The translations under genes and the position numbers were made by a program. A stretch of DNA of 64,000 nucleotides, taken from positions 3,417,501-3,481,500 of the forward strand of contig NC_071340.1 of assembly GCF_027744825.2 (NCBI RefSeq). Direction: 5' to 3'. The notes beneath the pieces are model-generated. The model saw nothing but the letters and a program-made list of their open reading frames with translations. It ran no database searches and was not told the DNA's origin. Positions within the stretch are counted from its first letter, which is position 1; the number at the start of each line of letters is the position of its first letter. The DNA comes from Synchiropus splendidus (Eukaryota; Chordata; Actinopteri; Syngnathiformes; Callionymidae). Shown in pieces: positions 41,657 through 53,070 of the stretch.

Positions 41657-41926
41657 GAAAATTTCACCTATGACGAAAAGTGACAACAAAAAACAATTGG
41701 GGAAAACTTTTGATGCTTCCGGAAACGAACTGACTAACATTTTCCTGCGACGCGGTTGAGATTTTTATTTAACCAGACAGCAGTAAACATATTGAACTAA
41801 CTACAGCTATATGAATCATTTAGTTAACATTTTCTACATACTTATATCCAGTATATTGTCACTGCTCTGTTACAGTACGAAATAATCTTCAATAAAATAA
41901 AATGGGATAGTTTGCTAAATTCGGTG

Positions 41927-41956
41927 TGTGGGTCTGAGACCCACAAAGGGGAGATA
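41927..41956 (+). promoter_or_regulatory. Polypurine tract with adjacent hairpin
   Basis: AAAGGGGAGATA (41945-41956) sits directly before the LTR's TG, the expected position of the plus-strand primer for reverse transcription. Just upstream, TGTGGGT-CTGAG-ACCCACA (41927-41945) forms a perfect 7-bp stem with a 5-nt loop. Confidence 0.7.
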
Positions 41957-42392
41957 TGTTGTGGAATAATTTGACCTGTGTCATTAGGGTTACAATGATA
42001 ACTTGTTTTTCAGTACCAATGGAATGTTGAACAGATATCCACCCACTCTGTATTCCAAATACGCCAGAGATGGTACCCTTGAAGTGAAAACAGGAATCTA
42101 TGTTTTCTCTGGAGCTGCCAGAAGCTCTTGTTTTTGTGATTCAGCCAGGAGGCCAAAGGTGGACATGCATGTTTGTGACAATGTGTATCTGGTACAAGGA
42201 ACGCCCTTGATCCAGCCCCTACCTAATGTGTTTGTACTTTGAACAATTTGATACTGAGCGATGTCAAGCGATGAAATTATGTTACGCTGATGTGGAATAA
42301 AACAAAGCTTGTATCCCACTACTTCTGTGGTTTCTTCTGCTCCCGACTCGACGCCCTGAGAAGAGTACCCCGCTGGCCGGACTACACTAACA
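41957..42392 (+). repeat. Endogenous retrovirus 3' LTR (436 bp)
   Basis: Begins TGTTGTGG and ends CACTAACA, an imperfect terminal inverted repeat with TG...CA ends. A polyadenylation signal (AATAAA at about 42297) lies 96 bp before the end, followed by a GT-rich segment. After position 42392 the sequence continues ATTCTCTCATTTATTGGCC, DIRS-like recombinase 3' sequence whose uninterrupted counterpart is near 54525-54560. Confidence 0.88.
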
Positions 42393-43985
42393 ATTCTCTC
42401 ATTTATTGGCCAGAGCTGCTGGAAGCACCTGAAGACAGGACAAAGTGAGGCAAAGAAGAAGCAGCTACTTCAGATAAATAGAATTCTGCAAAAGTTGAGA
42501 CGGAAGCCCAGGAGGCAGCGTGGCAGATTTCTGCCAAAGAAACTCCTCTGAAGGCTGCTATGGATGTTGCCCCATTTTACCACCTGCCAGTGCCACCCAC
42601 AGCTTCTCTGTTTTCCTGAAGGCCTTGACTGCATTTAGATAAGCTCTCAGTGCCCTCACAGGAATACATGAAATACAGTCAGGACTAATCGAGAAGGCAC
42701 ATAGTTCTCCAAACCCTCCTGATGGAGGCCAGAGCCAGGAGAAGAGCTGTTTTGTAAGCCACCAGCTCCAAAGGAGTCTGATCAAGTGGCTCCAAGAGAG
42801 CTTCAGAGTCAGACTTAATACCAATTGAAGATCCCAATAGGGGCAGATGCGAGGTGGGTCTTTGTCTTGTCTCCCTGCTTTAACTGGACTAGCAGTGGAT
42901 GTTTACCCAACAGACAGCAGTCCACACCCGTTCAGCATTAAACGGGTGTGGACCCCTCATAATTTCTACTACCTGCTGCAGGCTCACATCTGCGACATCT
43001 CTGGGTACCAGATCGAGCTGGGGTTATCTGCCGCCAATAGAATCACTCTCACCTTCTGAATCCTCCTCATCAACTGAAGGAGGAGGCGAGGTGGAGGGAA
43101 GGTGTGAAGGAGGCCCTCCGGCAACAAACACTGTTGGCAAAGAGGTCCGCCAGTGGGAGCCCAAACTTGGCCCAAATCATGTCCACCATGTCCTATGACA
43201 AACCCCACTCGTCACAAGGAATATTACACCAGCCTTTCTACTTCACTGGAAGTGCCAGGGCACTCTGCAAAATATGATTGTGAAATTAGAGAGGAGTGAG
43301 TCAGTGACTCTGTAATTGTGAAATTACAATTGTGAAATTACAGCTGGAGCCGGCACATCTGGCACATGAAGCGAAGAATCTTGAGATCTGAAGACGAGCG
43401 GAGCGCCTCCTCTGGACCACGGAAACGTCAGGCAGGACTGAGGTGTCATCACACTCAGGGGAGAAGGATTGCCGTGGGCCCTGACGGGCCAGTCATTCAT
43501 AGCTAGTGATGCCATCATCCTTCTAGTTACGGGAGCAACGCCATTTAGCTTCTGCCGACCACCAAAGCATGTAGTCATGATCTGGTAAACTGCAGGGTCG
43601 CCGTATGTCAAGAACCCATCTGGAATTCTGAATCACCCATGAAGTCATCTTGAGCACATGGCTTTGCGGACTGACCAGGAATCCATGGGACAAAACCATG
43701 GCCATCCTTAACCGGCGTCCTGACTGGCAGCGCTGTCTTCTTTGCCGGATGGCCGTCAAGGTAATGCGCATTTTATTGCACCTAATCCGCTTCCAATTAT
43801 ATGTGAAGGCACCAGCAGTATATGAAACTGGATAACACTGCGACCAACAAACCCCTCGCATGAACAGGTTGCAGCACACCCTCGTGTGAGTGTGTGCACA
43901 GGTGGCAGATTCGCGCAGTCCGGAACACCTCGCCCGTGGTCTATTCAGCCTGAATGAATGAATGGGTTGTGAAGATGTAGCATTA
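42393..43985 (-). mobile_element. DIRS family B fragments, minus
   Basis: Minus-strand recombinase at 42400-42860, then a segment with CTGAATCCTCCTCATCAACT (43057-43080, an RNase H/pol-type piece), the 5' region with ATTGTGAAATTACA repeats (43265-43350), a gag-like piece and 43900-43985, the 3' tandem-array text AATGGGTTGTGAAGATGTAG. The order is scrambled compared with 12615-16480. The last piece gives way to satellite at 43986. Confidence 0.55.
42400..42860 (-). pseudogene. DIRS family B tyrosine recombinase fragment, minus
   Basis: Minus-strand frames read ALRAYLNAVKAFRKTEKLWV and ALAGGKMGQHP, then in another frame the SLAEICHAAS-type Tyr block. It matches 53990-54540 on the plus strand. 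The H-x-x-R block is missing between the two parts. The retroviral LTR truncates it on the left. Confidence 0.6.
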
Positions 43986-45975
43986 ACAGCCCCTCATACA
44001 TAGAGTGTTCCTCAGAAGATGCAAATTTCACCTGCCACTATAGCAGAAAGGGTCTTTGTACTGGGTGCAGAACTAATTCAACCTGTCTAAAGTGATTTAA
44101 CAGAGTTATGAACACTTATTTTCGACGATCTGCAAACCACCTTTTCTTTGGCTGACAATGCGTTTTATGCACTGTTCACTCACTGCTCATGTATGCTTGA
44201 GATAATGAAATTTTTTTCCTGCAACTAAAGGAAAAACACTCTTTCTAGTATAATTAACACCACCACCAACACCAAGATATCTGAACTGTATTTCAGGGGG
44301 TTATAAAGTTTTTTTTTTCCTGCTCAGCCTCTCTCGGGCTGAAAACGCGTTTTCTGCCCTGTTCACCCACTGCTCAGAATAGTCTCAGAACATGAAAATA
44401 TCACCTGCAACTATAGGAAAAACATTCTTCCTGGTATATTCAACAGTAAACCTACATTTCTGACATGTTTTTAGAGGGTTATCAAAAATTTAATTTTTGC
44501 CGGTCCGAAAACGCATTTTACGCACTGTTCACTCACTGCTGAGCGATTCCTCAGAAGATGAAAATTTGACCTGCCACTTTAGCAGAAAAGGTATTTCTCC
44601 TGGGTGCAGAACTAATTCAACCTGTCTGAAGTGATTGAAGAGAGCAATCAACAGTTTTATTTGTGTCGGTCTTTAAACCACCTTTTTTTGGCCGAAAACG
44701 CGTTTTACGCACCGTTCACTCACTGCTCACAGATGCCTGAGATCATGAAAATTTCTCCTGCAACTATAGGAAAAACTCTCTATCTAGTATAATTAACACG
44801 AATCCTACATTTCTGAACAAAATTTCAGGGGGTTATCAACTTTTTTTTTTTTTTTTCCTGGTCAGAAACCGAGCTTCTCTCGGCCTGAAAAGGCTTTTTC
44901 TGCTCTGTTCACTCTCATCGATGCCAAAGAACATGAAAATTTCACCTGACTCTATAGCAGAAGGCGTCTTTCTTGGAGCTGCAGAACTAATTCAACCACT
45001 CAGAGTGGTTTCAGAGAGTTATCAACATTTTTATCGTTGTTGGTCTGAAAACCACAATCACTCAGGCTGAGAACGCGTTTTCTGCACCGTGCACTCACTT
45101 ATCAGAATAGACTCCGAACATAAAAATGTCTCCTCCAACTGTTACTGATTTCACTCTTTCGAGTATATTCAACACTAAACCTACATTTTGAACTGTTTTT
45201 AGAGGGCTATTAACATTTTTATCTTTGACTGTCCGAAACCCACTTTTTCTTTGGCCGACAACGCATTTGTGACAGTGAGTGAACACACTGTTCACTCACT
45301 GCCCAGCGATTTCTCAGAAGATTAAAATTTCACCTGCCACTACAGCAGAAAAGGTATTTCTACTGGTTGCAGAACTAATTCAACCTGTCTAAAGTGATTT
45401 AAGAGAGTTATCAAGATTATTTATATTAATTGTTTTATTATTTAAGTCGGTCTGAAAACCAGCTTCACTCAGGCTGAAAACGTTTTCTGCACTGTTCACT
45501 CACTGATCAAAAGTGCCTCAGAACATGAAAATATCACCAGCAACTATAGGAAAAAAATTCTTTCTAGTATATACAACACTAAACGTGTGTTTTTTGAGGG
45601 TAATCAACAATTTTATTTTTGCCAGTCCGAAACCCACTTTCTTTCTTGCTGAAAACTCTATATTATTATATTATATATATTATATTCTGTACTGTTCAGT
45701 CACTGCTCAGGGAAGCCTGAGAACATGAAAATTTATCCTGACTTCACAGCAGAAGCCTTCATTCTAGTAGCTGCAGGACTAATTCAACCTCAGAACTAAT
45801 TCAAGTGGTTTCAGAGAGTTATCAAGATTTCTATTTTTGTTGGTCTGAAAACCACAGTCCCTCCGGCTGAAAACATGTTTTCTGCGCTGTTCACTCACTG
45901 CTTAGAGGGGTGACTTAGAATATGAGAATTTCACCTACAGCTATAGGAGAAACACTCTTTCTAGTATATTCAACA
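43986..45975 (+). repeat. ~185-bp satellite array, plus orientation (~11 monomers)
   Basis: Same monomers as 16480-19675, for example CTGAAAACGCGTTTTCTGCC at 44338 and CGAAAACGCGTTTTACGCAC at 44692. It starts inside a monomer at CCTCAGAAGATG. The right edge is the shared junction TATTCAACACTAAACCTCGA before the ORF1-like unit. A short TATTATATATATTA stretch at 45660-45690 interrupts one monomer. Confidence 0.9.
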
Positions 45976-46289
45976 CTAAACCTCGACGAATAGGGCGCTG
46001 CGACTGGCCTACAAGCAGCTGAACCGTTCCACATTTCCTGCTTCCAAGCCATGGGATGAGTTTGATGAGAGCCAGCCGCTGCTATGAGGTTGATCTGGAG
46101 ACTCTGTTCCCAGAGTTAGCTGAGTTCCGTGTGGTGGAGTCAAGCACATCCGCTGCCCGTCGTATCGAAGTTGAGCTCTCTCTCCACCGCCATCTCAAGA
46201 ATCATCCCACTTCACTAACGGCCCGCTGGCGTTGAATGGCGAGACTACACACAGGGCACGACCGCGTGTTGTCTGCCCATAACTGCAGG
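45976..46289 (+). pseudogene. ORF1-like unit, 5' part
   Basis: Runs from the satellite junction (ACGAATAGGGCGCTGCGACT) through TTTGATGAGAGCCAGCCGCT and GAGACTCTGTTCCCAGAGTT. The L2-like LINE interrupts it at about 46285, and it resumes at 49408 (GGAAGATATCCGGACTATTC), matching the continuous copies at 15020-15050 and 58750-58780. Confidence 0.55.
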
Positions 46290-46309
46290 TAAGAGGTAAT
46301 GCTGACAAG

Positions 46310-49247
46310 ATGGCGCCGACGAAGGCTGACCTGGAATTATCGTGCATGTTATTTTGTTTATTTTTGTGTTTTGATGGAGCATCTGCGTGTTTTTACACAC
46401 GAGATCAGTTGATGAACATCAGGGCTCTGACTCCGTCTGACTTACTACCAGTATTTGTGGTGTCAGTTACGGAGTTAGTTCATCTTTTGGCTGGGCGGAA
46501 GAAACTGAGGAGGAGAGGGAAACGTGCCGGTGCACTCGTTCGCCTTCGTCGAAGAGGATCGCGCACTCCGCTTCCCGGGATAATCCTCTCCAACGTCCGG
46601 TCGCTCAGCAATAAGATGGATGAACTGGCGCTGATGTTGAGACGGAACAGAGACTTCTCCTCCTCTTGTGTTTTGTGTTTCACGGAGACGTGGTTGAGCG
46701 ATCTCATCCCGGACACTGCGCTTCATCTGGAGGGTTTCCAGCTTCACCGCGCGGACCGGGTTCAGGAGCTGGTGTACGGACGTGACGGTGATCTTTCAGC
46801 ACTGCTCTCCCTCTCTGGAATGTCTGATCGTGAACTGTAAGCCGTTTTACTCCCCACGTGAGTTCGCTTCATTCATTCTGGCTCCCATATATATCCCGCC
46901 CAGCGCGAATGTACGTGAGGCTCAGAGTGCGCTCGCGGATCAGGTTCTGCATGTGGAGCGAACTTTCCCGGACTCTCCTGTGATTGTGCTTGGTGACTTC
47001 AACAAGGCGACTCTGAGTGAGGAGCTTCCCAGGTACAGGCAGGTTGTAAAATGTTCCACCAGAGAGCAGAGCGTGCTGGATCACTGTTACTCATCGCTCC
47101 GCAACTCTTATACCGCCCTCCCTCGAGCTGCACTGGGTCTCTCTGAACACTTGATGGTTCATCTTGTTCCTACATACAAGCAGAAGCTGAAGCTGGCAAA
47201 GCCTGTTGTGAGGAGCATGAAGATCTGGACAAGTGAAGCTAAAGAGGAGCTGCAGTCTTGCATGGAGACCACAGACTGGGAAGTGTTCAGGGCTGCCACC
47301 AACAATCTGGATGAGTATACAGACACTGTGACTTCATGGATCAGCTACTGTGAAGAGTGCATAGTTCCAACCCGCACCAAGGTGAGTTATGCAAATGACA
47401 AACCTTGGTTCACAACTAAACTCAACCAGATCAGACAGGAGAAGGTGGCAGCTCGCAAGAGTGGGGGCAGGAACTGCTACAAAGAGATGAAGTATCGGTT
47501 TCAGAGGGAGCTGAAGAAAGCTAAGGCCGCATACTCTGACAAACTAACGCAGCAGTTCTCAGCCAATGACTCGGCTGTGGTGTGGAGAGGGCTCAAGGTG
47601 CCCACTAACTACAAGCCACGTGCCCCCCACACTCTGAACAACCTCGCTCTTGCACAGGACTTGAACAACTTCTATTGTCGCTTTGAGCAGCCCTTTTGCA
47701 CCAACACCTCTGCGGGCTCTCCAGCCCCATGTTCCACTTTACAACAAAGGACTATGCTGTCTCTTAGTGACACAACTAAGATGAACGATGTCACTGAGAC
47801 AGCAAAGTCGATCACAGACACTTTTGATGAGCCACCCCCTCACCTCCCCCCTCTTCCTCTTTCTCTTGACATCATGGAGCAGGACGTGCGCACTCAGTTC
47901 AGGAGGCTGAACCTTCAGAAGGTGGCGGGTCCGGACAGAGTTTCCCCTGCCATCCTGAGGCATTGTGCTGCTGAGCTGGCTCCAGTGTTCACGGACATCT
48001 TCAATGCTTCCTTGGTGTCCTGTCATGTACCTGCCTGCTTTAAGTCCACCACTATCATCCCTGTTCCCAAGAAGGCCAGGATCACAGGACTGAATGACTA
48101 CAGACCGGTGGCACTGACGTCTGTGTTCATGAAGTCCTTTGAGCGCCTGGTTCTGTCCCACCTGAAATCTATCACTGCTTCTCACCTGCACTCATTGCAG
48201 TTTGGCTACAGAGCCAACAGATCTGCGGACGATGCAGTGAACCAGGCCCTTCATTTCGTTCTGGAGCATCTGGACTGCCCAGGAACCTATGCCAGGATCC
48301 TGTTTGTGGAATTCAGCTCTGCCTTTAACACAATTCTTCCAGCTCTGCTTGAAGACAAGCTTGGCCAGCTGGACGTGCCTGACTCCCTCTGCAGATGGAT
48401 TACAGACTTCCTGACCAGCCGAAGTCAGCGTGTGAGGCTGGGGACGACTGTCTCCGACACTCGGACCCTCAACATCGGGTCTCCTCAGGGCTGTGTTCTC
48501 TCACCATGGCTCTTCTCTCTGTACACTAACTGCTGCACCTCCAGCCACAAGTCCGTGAAGCTGATCAAGTTTGCGGATGACACCACCATCATTGGGCTCA
48601 TCTAAGATGGAGATGAGTCGGCTTACAGGAGGGAGGTGGAGCGGCTAGTGTCCTGGTGCAGCCACAACAACCTGGAGCTCAATGCCCAGAAGACAGTGGA
48701 GATGGTCATAGACTTCAGGAGAGTCACAGTTTCTCGGTCCCCTCTCATGTTGGCTGGTTTACCTATTCCTATTGTGGACTCCTTCTACTTCCTGGGAACC
48801 ACCATCAATGAGGACCTCAAATGGGAGCCAACCATCAGGTCCCTCATCAGGAAGGCCCAGCAGAGAATGTTCTTTCTGAGGCAGGTACGGAAACTACGAC
48901 TGCCGACGAAGTTGCTGGTGGAGTTCTATACGGCCATCATCCAGTCCATCCTCACCTCCTCTATCACCGTCTGGTACAACAGCACCACCTCCAGGGACAA
49001 GAGCCGACTGCAGCGCATCGTACGTTCTGCTGAGAAGGTGATCGGTTGCAGCCTGCCACCTCTTCAGGACCTGTATGCCTCTAGGACCCAGAGACGTGCA
49101 GGTCGGATCAGAGCCGACTCTTCTCACCCTGGACATGGACTGTTTGTTCCTCTTCCCTCTGGCAGGAGGCTACGGTCCATCCCGACCAGAACCTCCCGTC
49201 ACAGGAACAGCTTCTTCCCCTCGGCCATCAGACTGTTAAATTTGTGA
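46310..49247 (+). pseudogene. LINE ORF2: endonuclease and reverse transcriptase
   Basis: Starts at the ATG at 46310. Endonuclease part: GIILSNVRSLSNKMDELALM, CVLCFTETWLSD, then a deletion/frameshift near 46780 and in the next frame APIYIPPSANVREAQSAL, VIVLGDFNKAT and REQSVLDHCYSS. RT part: NLQKVAGPDRVSPAILRHCA, FGYRANRSADDAVNQALHF, FVEFSSAFNTI (F-x-D-F-type motif A, with Glu in place of the catalytic Asp), GSPQGCVLSPWLFSLYTNC and FADDTTIIGLI (catalytic F-A-D-D intact). A TAA at 48603-48605 interrupts it, then 48636-49247 continues the C-terminal region. Confidence 0.88.
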
Positions 49248-49259
49248 ACAGCCTTGTTG

Positions 49260-49407
49260 TTATGTTATTCTATTTATTTTATTTTATTTTATTTTATTTG
49301 TTTTTTGTTGCACTTTATTCCAAGGCACTTTCCTAGTCAGTGGGCTCCCCACTGACCATGGCAATAAATCTCATTCTGATTCTGATTCTGATTCTGATTC
49401 TGATTCT
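49260..49407 (+). repeat. LINE 3' UTR and ATTCTG tail
   Basis: A TATTTTATTTTATTTTATTT stretch (49270-49300), then AATAAATCTCATTCTG and about five ATTCTG units. Tails of this sort mark the 3' priming end of L2-type LINEs. Confidence 0.8.
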
Positions 49408-49520
49408 GGAAGATATCCGGACTATTCCCGGCGCAGTTCTGACACTCCGGTGGCACTAGCACTACACATGGTCAGGTAAGGAGTTTACTGCTTAGGTGGA
49501 GGGTTTGGAATTGTGGCGCT

Positions 49521-49952
49521 GTGTTCCCTCTCACTCAGAAGTCGTGCGCGATTTGCGATGCGCGATACCCCCGCCCCTTGAGCTCGACTTCTCCCCTGAG
49601 GAGTGACCATCCTAGCATCGCGCAGTGGAATGGTGTCAACGCAGTCGGCAACCAGCACATAGCGCTTGAGAAGATCATCGCGCTCTTTATGAGCTCCATG
49701 GACAGACTCATCCATCGCAGAACCTCTCTCACTCCACCAGAGATTTTGGAGATCCAACAGCCCGTTGGCGTGGTGCTCTGCTCGCGGCGCCTCCTCCACA
49801 CACAGCCGCCGCCCAGGTGGAACACTGTCGCTGGTCGAAGGGGCGGGGTGAGCCCAGCCATCTGGATCGTAGCTGCACTGATCCTCGCAGCTCCTCTTGG
49901 AGAGACCAGTCGGCTGCTCTCACCTCCGCTCCCTCCAAAAGCCTACAAATAA
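49521..49952 (+). CDS. ORF1-like frame, longest open copy
   Basis: A 143-codon open frame: IALEKIIALFMSSMDRLIHR, TPPEILEIQQPVGVVLCSRR, APLGETSRLLSPPLPPKAYK before TAA. It is the best preserved of six copies. No recognisable domain. It is Leu/Ile/Arg-rich and might be a Gag-like segment. The start codon is uncertain because sequence similarity extends upstream through the LINE insertion. Confidence 0.4.
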   Translation: MFPLTQKSCAICDARYPRPLSSTSPLRSDHPSIAQWNGVNAVGNQHIALEKIIALFMSSMDRLIHRRTSLTPPEILEIQQPVGVVLCSRRLLHTQPPPRWNTVAGRRGGVSPAIWIVAALILAAPLGETSRLLSPPLPPKAYK

Positions 49953-50229
49953 ATCATTGTATGTAAAATAAAAAATAAGCTGCATTACATTGGTATCGGG
50001 TCTGTTTCCTGTCTGCCCAAAATTAGGGCTTATCACCGCCAAGTTCACCTCCGGTTCCAGTCAGTGCGAACTCCGGCTTCAAAAATGTGTTTTTGTTTGA
50101 CGTTGTATCAGGAGACGGGGAGGTTTCAGGAGCCAAGAAGTTATGTTTTTCCTTAGCTTCTCCACAATTAGAAGCATAGGTGTCAGATAACTCTTTCCAC
50201 TCTCTCACGTTTCGTTCTAGCCAAAAGTC

Positions 50230-50735
50230 AGGGGAGTTTCAATTCTGCCATTAACTCTTCTTATTCCTCAGACTCGCCAGTTTTTAGCAGGGGTCGCCAC
50301 AGGACTGTGAAAGCCACCACTTGAGAGGCTCTCACAGTAGGCGCTGCGTGCCAGACCTGCTCTGTTCTCAGCTCCCTCACGCGATGTCTGATGCGATGTC
50401 TGTCTGTGATTCTGTTCTCTGCAGCCCTCCAAACCTCTCAGAGGCAAGCAGGACATCGTCCTGCCTAGTCATCTCTTTCTGAGATTGGGCCGGTCCCTCG
50501 GGTGTCCATCTCAGAAGAATTGCTGTGTCAGATCAAGGTACAATACAAGTTTGGTGGCCCTACTTCCTCTGATGGCTCAGCTGAAAAAAGCAAGTCTGTT
50601 TTTGAACAACCAGCGGGACTTGAAGTGCCCAGAGGAGTGGGCGCTGTGCACCGACGACCCTGTCATCCTGGACCCTACCCAGAGTCCTCTCCTGTGGTCA
50701 GGTCGCCAGTCTTGAAAGAGTATCTTCTGAATTGA
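50230..50735 (+). pseudogene. DIRS family B gag/pol-start region, plus
   Basis: Parallels 13850-14650. The frame reads IKVQYKFGGPTSSDGSAEKS, then FEQPAGLEVPRGVGAVHRRP and VLKEYLLN before a stop. Short direct repeats ACGCGATGTCTGATGCGATG near 50380-50400 also mark the unit. Confidence 0.5.
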
Positions 50736-50749
50736 AAGCGCCTGTCTCC

Positions 50750-51480
50750 TCACCTGCCCATATGGATCGAGAAGATATTCGGTCATTGACACGTCTTTCA
50801 GATTCACAGTCAACCCCGAGGTTCTGCGACACCACGTGGACCTGGGTGAACTCAGAGAACCAGCTGTCGTGTCTGATGGAGGAGGACCGCGCTCTCCTGT
50901 CAAAGGAAGTAATTGTACGAGTGGCAAAGTGATCCAGATACGCTGGGTTTTACTCCAGGTACTTTCTAGGACCCCAAAAGACACAGTGGAGACATGTTCT
51001 GCACCTCAGTCTCCTCAACCAATTCATGACCAGATAGCGGTTCCGGACCAGCAGGAGACTCCTGGAGTGCGTCAGAGTGTGAGAGTGGATGACCTCCATT
51101 GATCTTGCACACGCCTACTTCCACAACACAGTTTCTAGTGTCTTGTGCCTCGCACCTTCGCCAAGTGCATGAAGGCGGGGCTCGAACCACTAAGGAGACA
51201 GGGTGTGCGGATTCTGACGTACTTGGACTACTGGTTGATTCTAGCCAGGTCCAAACAGGAGTCATGAGCACACACCAGATTGGTGTTGGACCACATCGCG
51301 CGATTGAGGCAGGGGCCCACGCCTTGGTCTGCTCAACATGCGAGGTCTTCAGAAGTGGTTTCGCGGTCTGCACCCTCACCCGACTCCAGACCAAAGACCA
51401 GAAGACAAATCTCGAGTGTCGGGCCTGACCGGAGACTGAGTCCAGCATGACCCCCAGGAAAGTCGTGCTCTGACTGGGAC
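50750..51480 (+). pseudogene. DIRS family B reverse transcriptase, broken
   Basis: Frames in turn: MEEDRALLSKEVIVRVAK, the GFYSRYFLGP-type block (50950-50985), LLNQFMTR (51015), WMTSIDLAHAYFHN (51090-51130, first catalytic Asp), a YLD block around 51220 in a shifted frame, and the TTFLGVMLDSVSG-type block (51430-51480, read from the codons of MTPRKVVLD in another frame). At least five frameshifts. It is the plus counterpart of 23590-24060. Confidence 0.65.
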
Positions 51481-51499
51481 TCAGCGCGCTTTTCAGGAT

Positions 51500-52160
51500 C
51501 CAACAATTCCTACAAGTCTTTACAGATGCATCTCTGTCCGGCGGGGGAGGCCACCTGGATCAGATCTGCGTCAGCGGGATCTGGAGCAGTTCCGAAGGTC
51601 GTCACATGAACCGGATGGAACTGTTGGCAGTTTTAGAGTGTTGGTGGCCCTTTCTCTCCATCTAATTGGGAACGACGTTATGGTGAGATCAGACAGCGCC
51701 ACCACAGTGGCCTACATCAACCGTCAGGGTGGCGTGAGGTCGTCTGTGTCACACAACCTCGCCACAAAGATTTTTTCTCTGGGCTGATGTACATTTAGCC
51801 TCATTGAGGGCTCTGCCAGATTAATGGAGTTTATCTCAGGAGATGGCAAACATGATCAGCGAGTTTTTCGGCCACCCAGTGGCTGATGTCTTTGCCAGCA
51901 GATAGAGCTTCAAATGTCCTCTCTGGTTCTCTCCACGTAGATCTGATGACCTTCCACTGGATGTGGACGCCCTGGCTCATCCAAGGTGGCCAAAAGGCCT
52001 CCTGTATGCCTTTCCCCCTCCTTCCCTTAATCCAAACAGCCCCAGCTCCAGCTGGTATCCGGAGATGTGTCATATGCGGATCAAAGGCCACTGGGAGTTC
52101 CCTCCATCGAGGTCAGCGCTTCTGCAAACATCAGGAACCCTGAGGTCTAGAACCACCCCT
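51500..52160 (+). pseudogene. DIRS RNase H and following domain, plus
   Basis: RNase H text from LQVFTDASLSGG-like sequence (51510-51550) to RSDSATTVAYINRQGGVRSS-like sequence (51690-51740), then the FFGHPVADVFASR block (51865-51905), whose frame is stopped by TAG at 51903, and DALAHPRWPKGLLYAFPPPS. It corresponds to 4940-5600 in copy A2. Confidence 0.65.
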
Positions 52161-52199
52161 CAAGGTTTGGCTTCTCCAGGGTTAACAATCAGTCACTTG

Positions 52200-53070
52200 C
52201 CCCCTGATGTCCAATTGACTTTTCAGAACGTTTAAGCTCTGCCAACCCTCAGAGTATACAATGCTAATTGGACATGTTTCCCCGGTGGTGTGGAACCCAG
52301 TCAGCCTGCCCATTATCGGCAACTATTTCTCTCATCCTCTTGTTTCTGCAGCATCTGGTTAACCAAGGTTGGAGCAGCCCTACATTACGGGTTTATGTAG
52401 CAGCCCTTTCCATGCTACACAATGGTCTGGACGGCCACCCCTTCGGCAAGCATCGTCAAGTGAGCCGTTTCATGAGATGAGTGAAAAGGCTTAGACCAAC
52501 CTCAAGACCTTTATGTCATTACTGGGACCTGCAGCTGGTACTCAATTCACTCTCCGAAGCCCCTTTTGAGCCACTTGATCAGGCCTCCAAGGAGCTAGTA
52601 GCTCTTTTTCGATCAGCCCTGATTGCATCTCTTTTGGTGTCGATGACTCGGCGGTATCACTTAGACCCAACCCTGCCATCGCACCTAAATGTCTCTCTTC
52701 TTCTTCACAGGTCAGCACCTTATCAGTAAAGACTTTCTGCCCTCCTCCCCATTCATACGAGCAGCGCTAAAAGCTTAACTGGATCGAGTCCAACCCTTCG
52801 GAAAGACGGACAGTCTGTGGGTGGCTCTCCCTGGTGGTAAGAAGGGGCAGGCGCTGTCCACTCACAGGTTTTCACATTGGCTTAGAATTGCCATCATGAA
52901 AGCCTATGAGACTGCGAAAAAACGGGCACCGGAATCCCTGAGAGCACACTTGACGAGATGCCTGGCAACATCTGTGGCTGCTTTCAAGGGAGTATCTCAT
53001 GTCTCATGTCATTCTGTCTTCAGGAGCAGCCGAACCCTGCAAACCTTCGGCCCTCATTCACAGCACTGGC
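52200..53070 (+). pseudogene. DIRS tyrosine recombinase lacking the catalytic Arg block
   Basis: Matches 5750-6700, but at 52590-52605 the ~60 bp that encode the ALASPKRVGEL block are deleted and replaced by CTTTTTCGATCA. Copy A1 has the identical junction at about 1985. Present: SPHRLSHWLR-type text as TFHWLRIAIM (52870-52900), KAYETAKKRAPESLRAHLTR and CLATSVAAFKGV. Most of the Tyr block is also deleted at about 52998-53005. Inactive. Confidence 0.75.

Larger units (their letters stand above)
39310..42392 (+). mobile_element. Endogenous retrovirus (gamma/epsilon-type), 3' half with LTR
   Basis: Contains the end of pol (integrase), a short remnant of env, a polypurine tract and a 436-bp 3' LTR. 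The 5' LTR, gag, protease, RT and most of env are missing. The GPY-type end of integrase and the Env transmembrane anchor place it near the gamma/epsilon retroviruses of fish. The left edge joins the Maverick near 39310 without a visible target duplication. On the right, the LTR has inserted in DIRS-like recombinase sequence. Confidence 0.85.
46290..49407 (+). mobile_element. L2-like LINE, nearly full length
   Basis: A single long ORF region with APE-type endonuclease and RT, followed by a short 3' UTR and a tail of (ATTCTG)n at 49374-49407. The tail type and ORF resemble fish L2/Maui-type LINEs. It lies inside the ORF1-like unit with no target duplication longer than about 3 bp that I can see, as is common for this clade. 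The start carries CAAGATGGCGCC (46306-46317), a YY1-site-like sequence overlapping the first codon. Confidence 0.85.
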
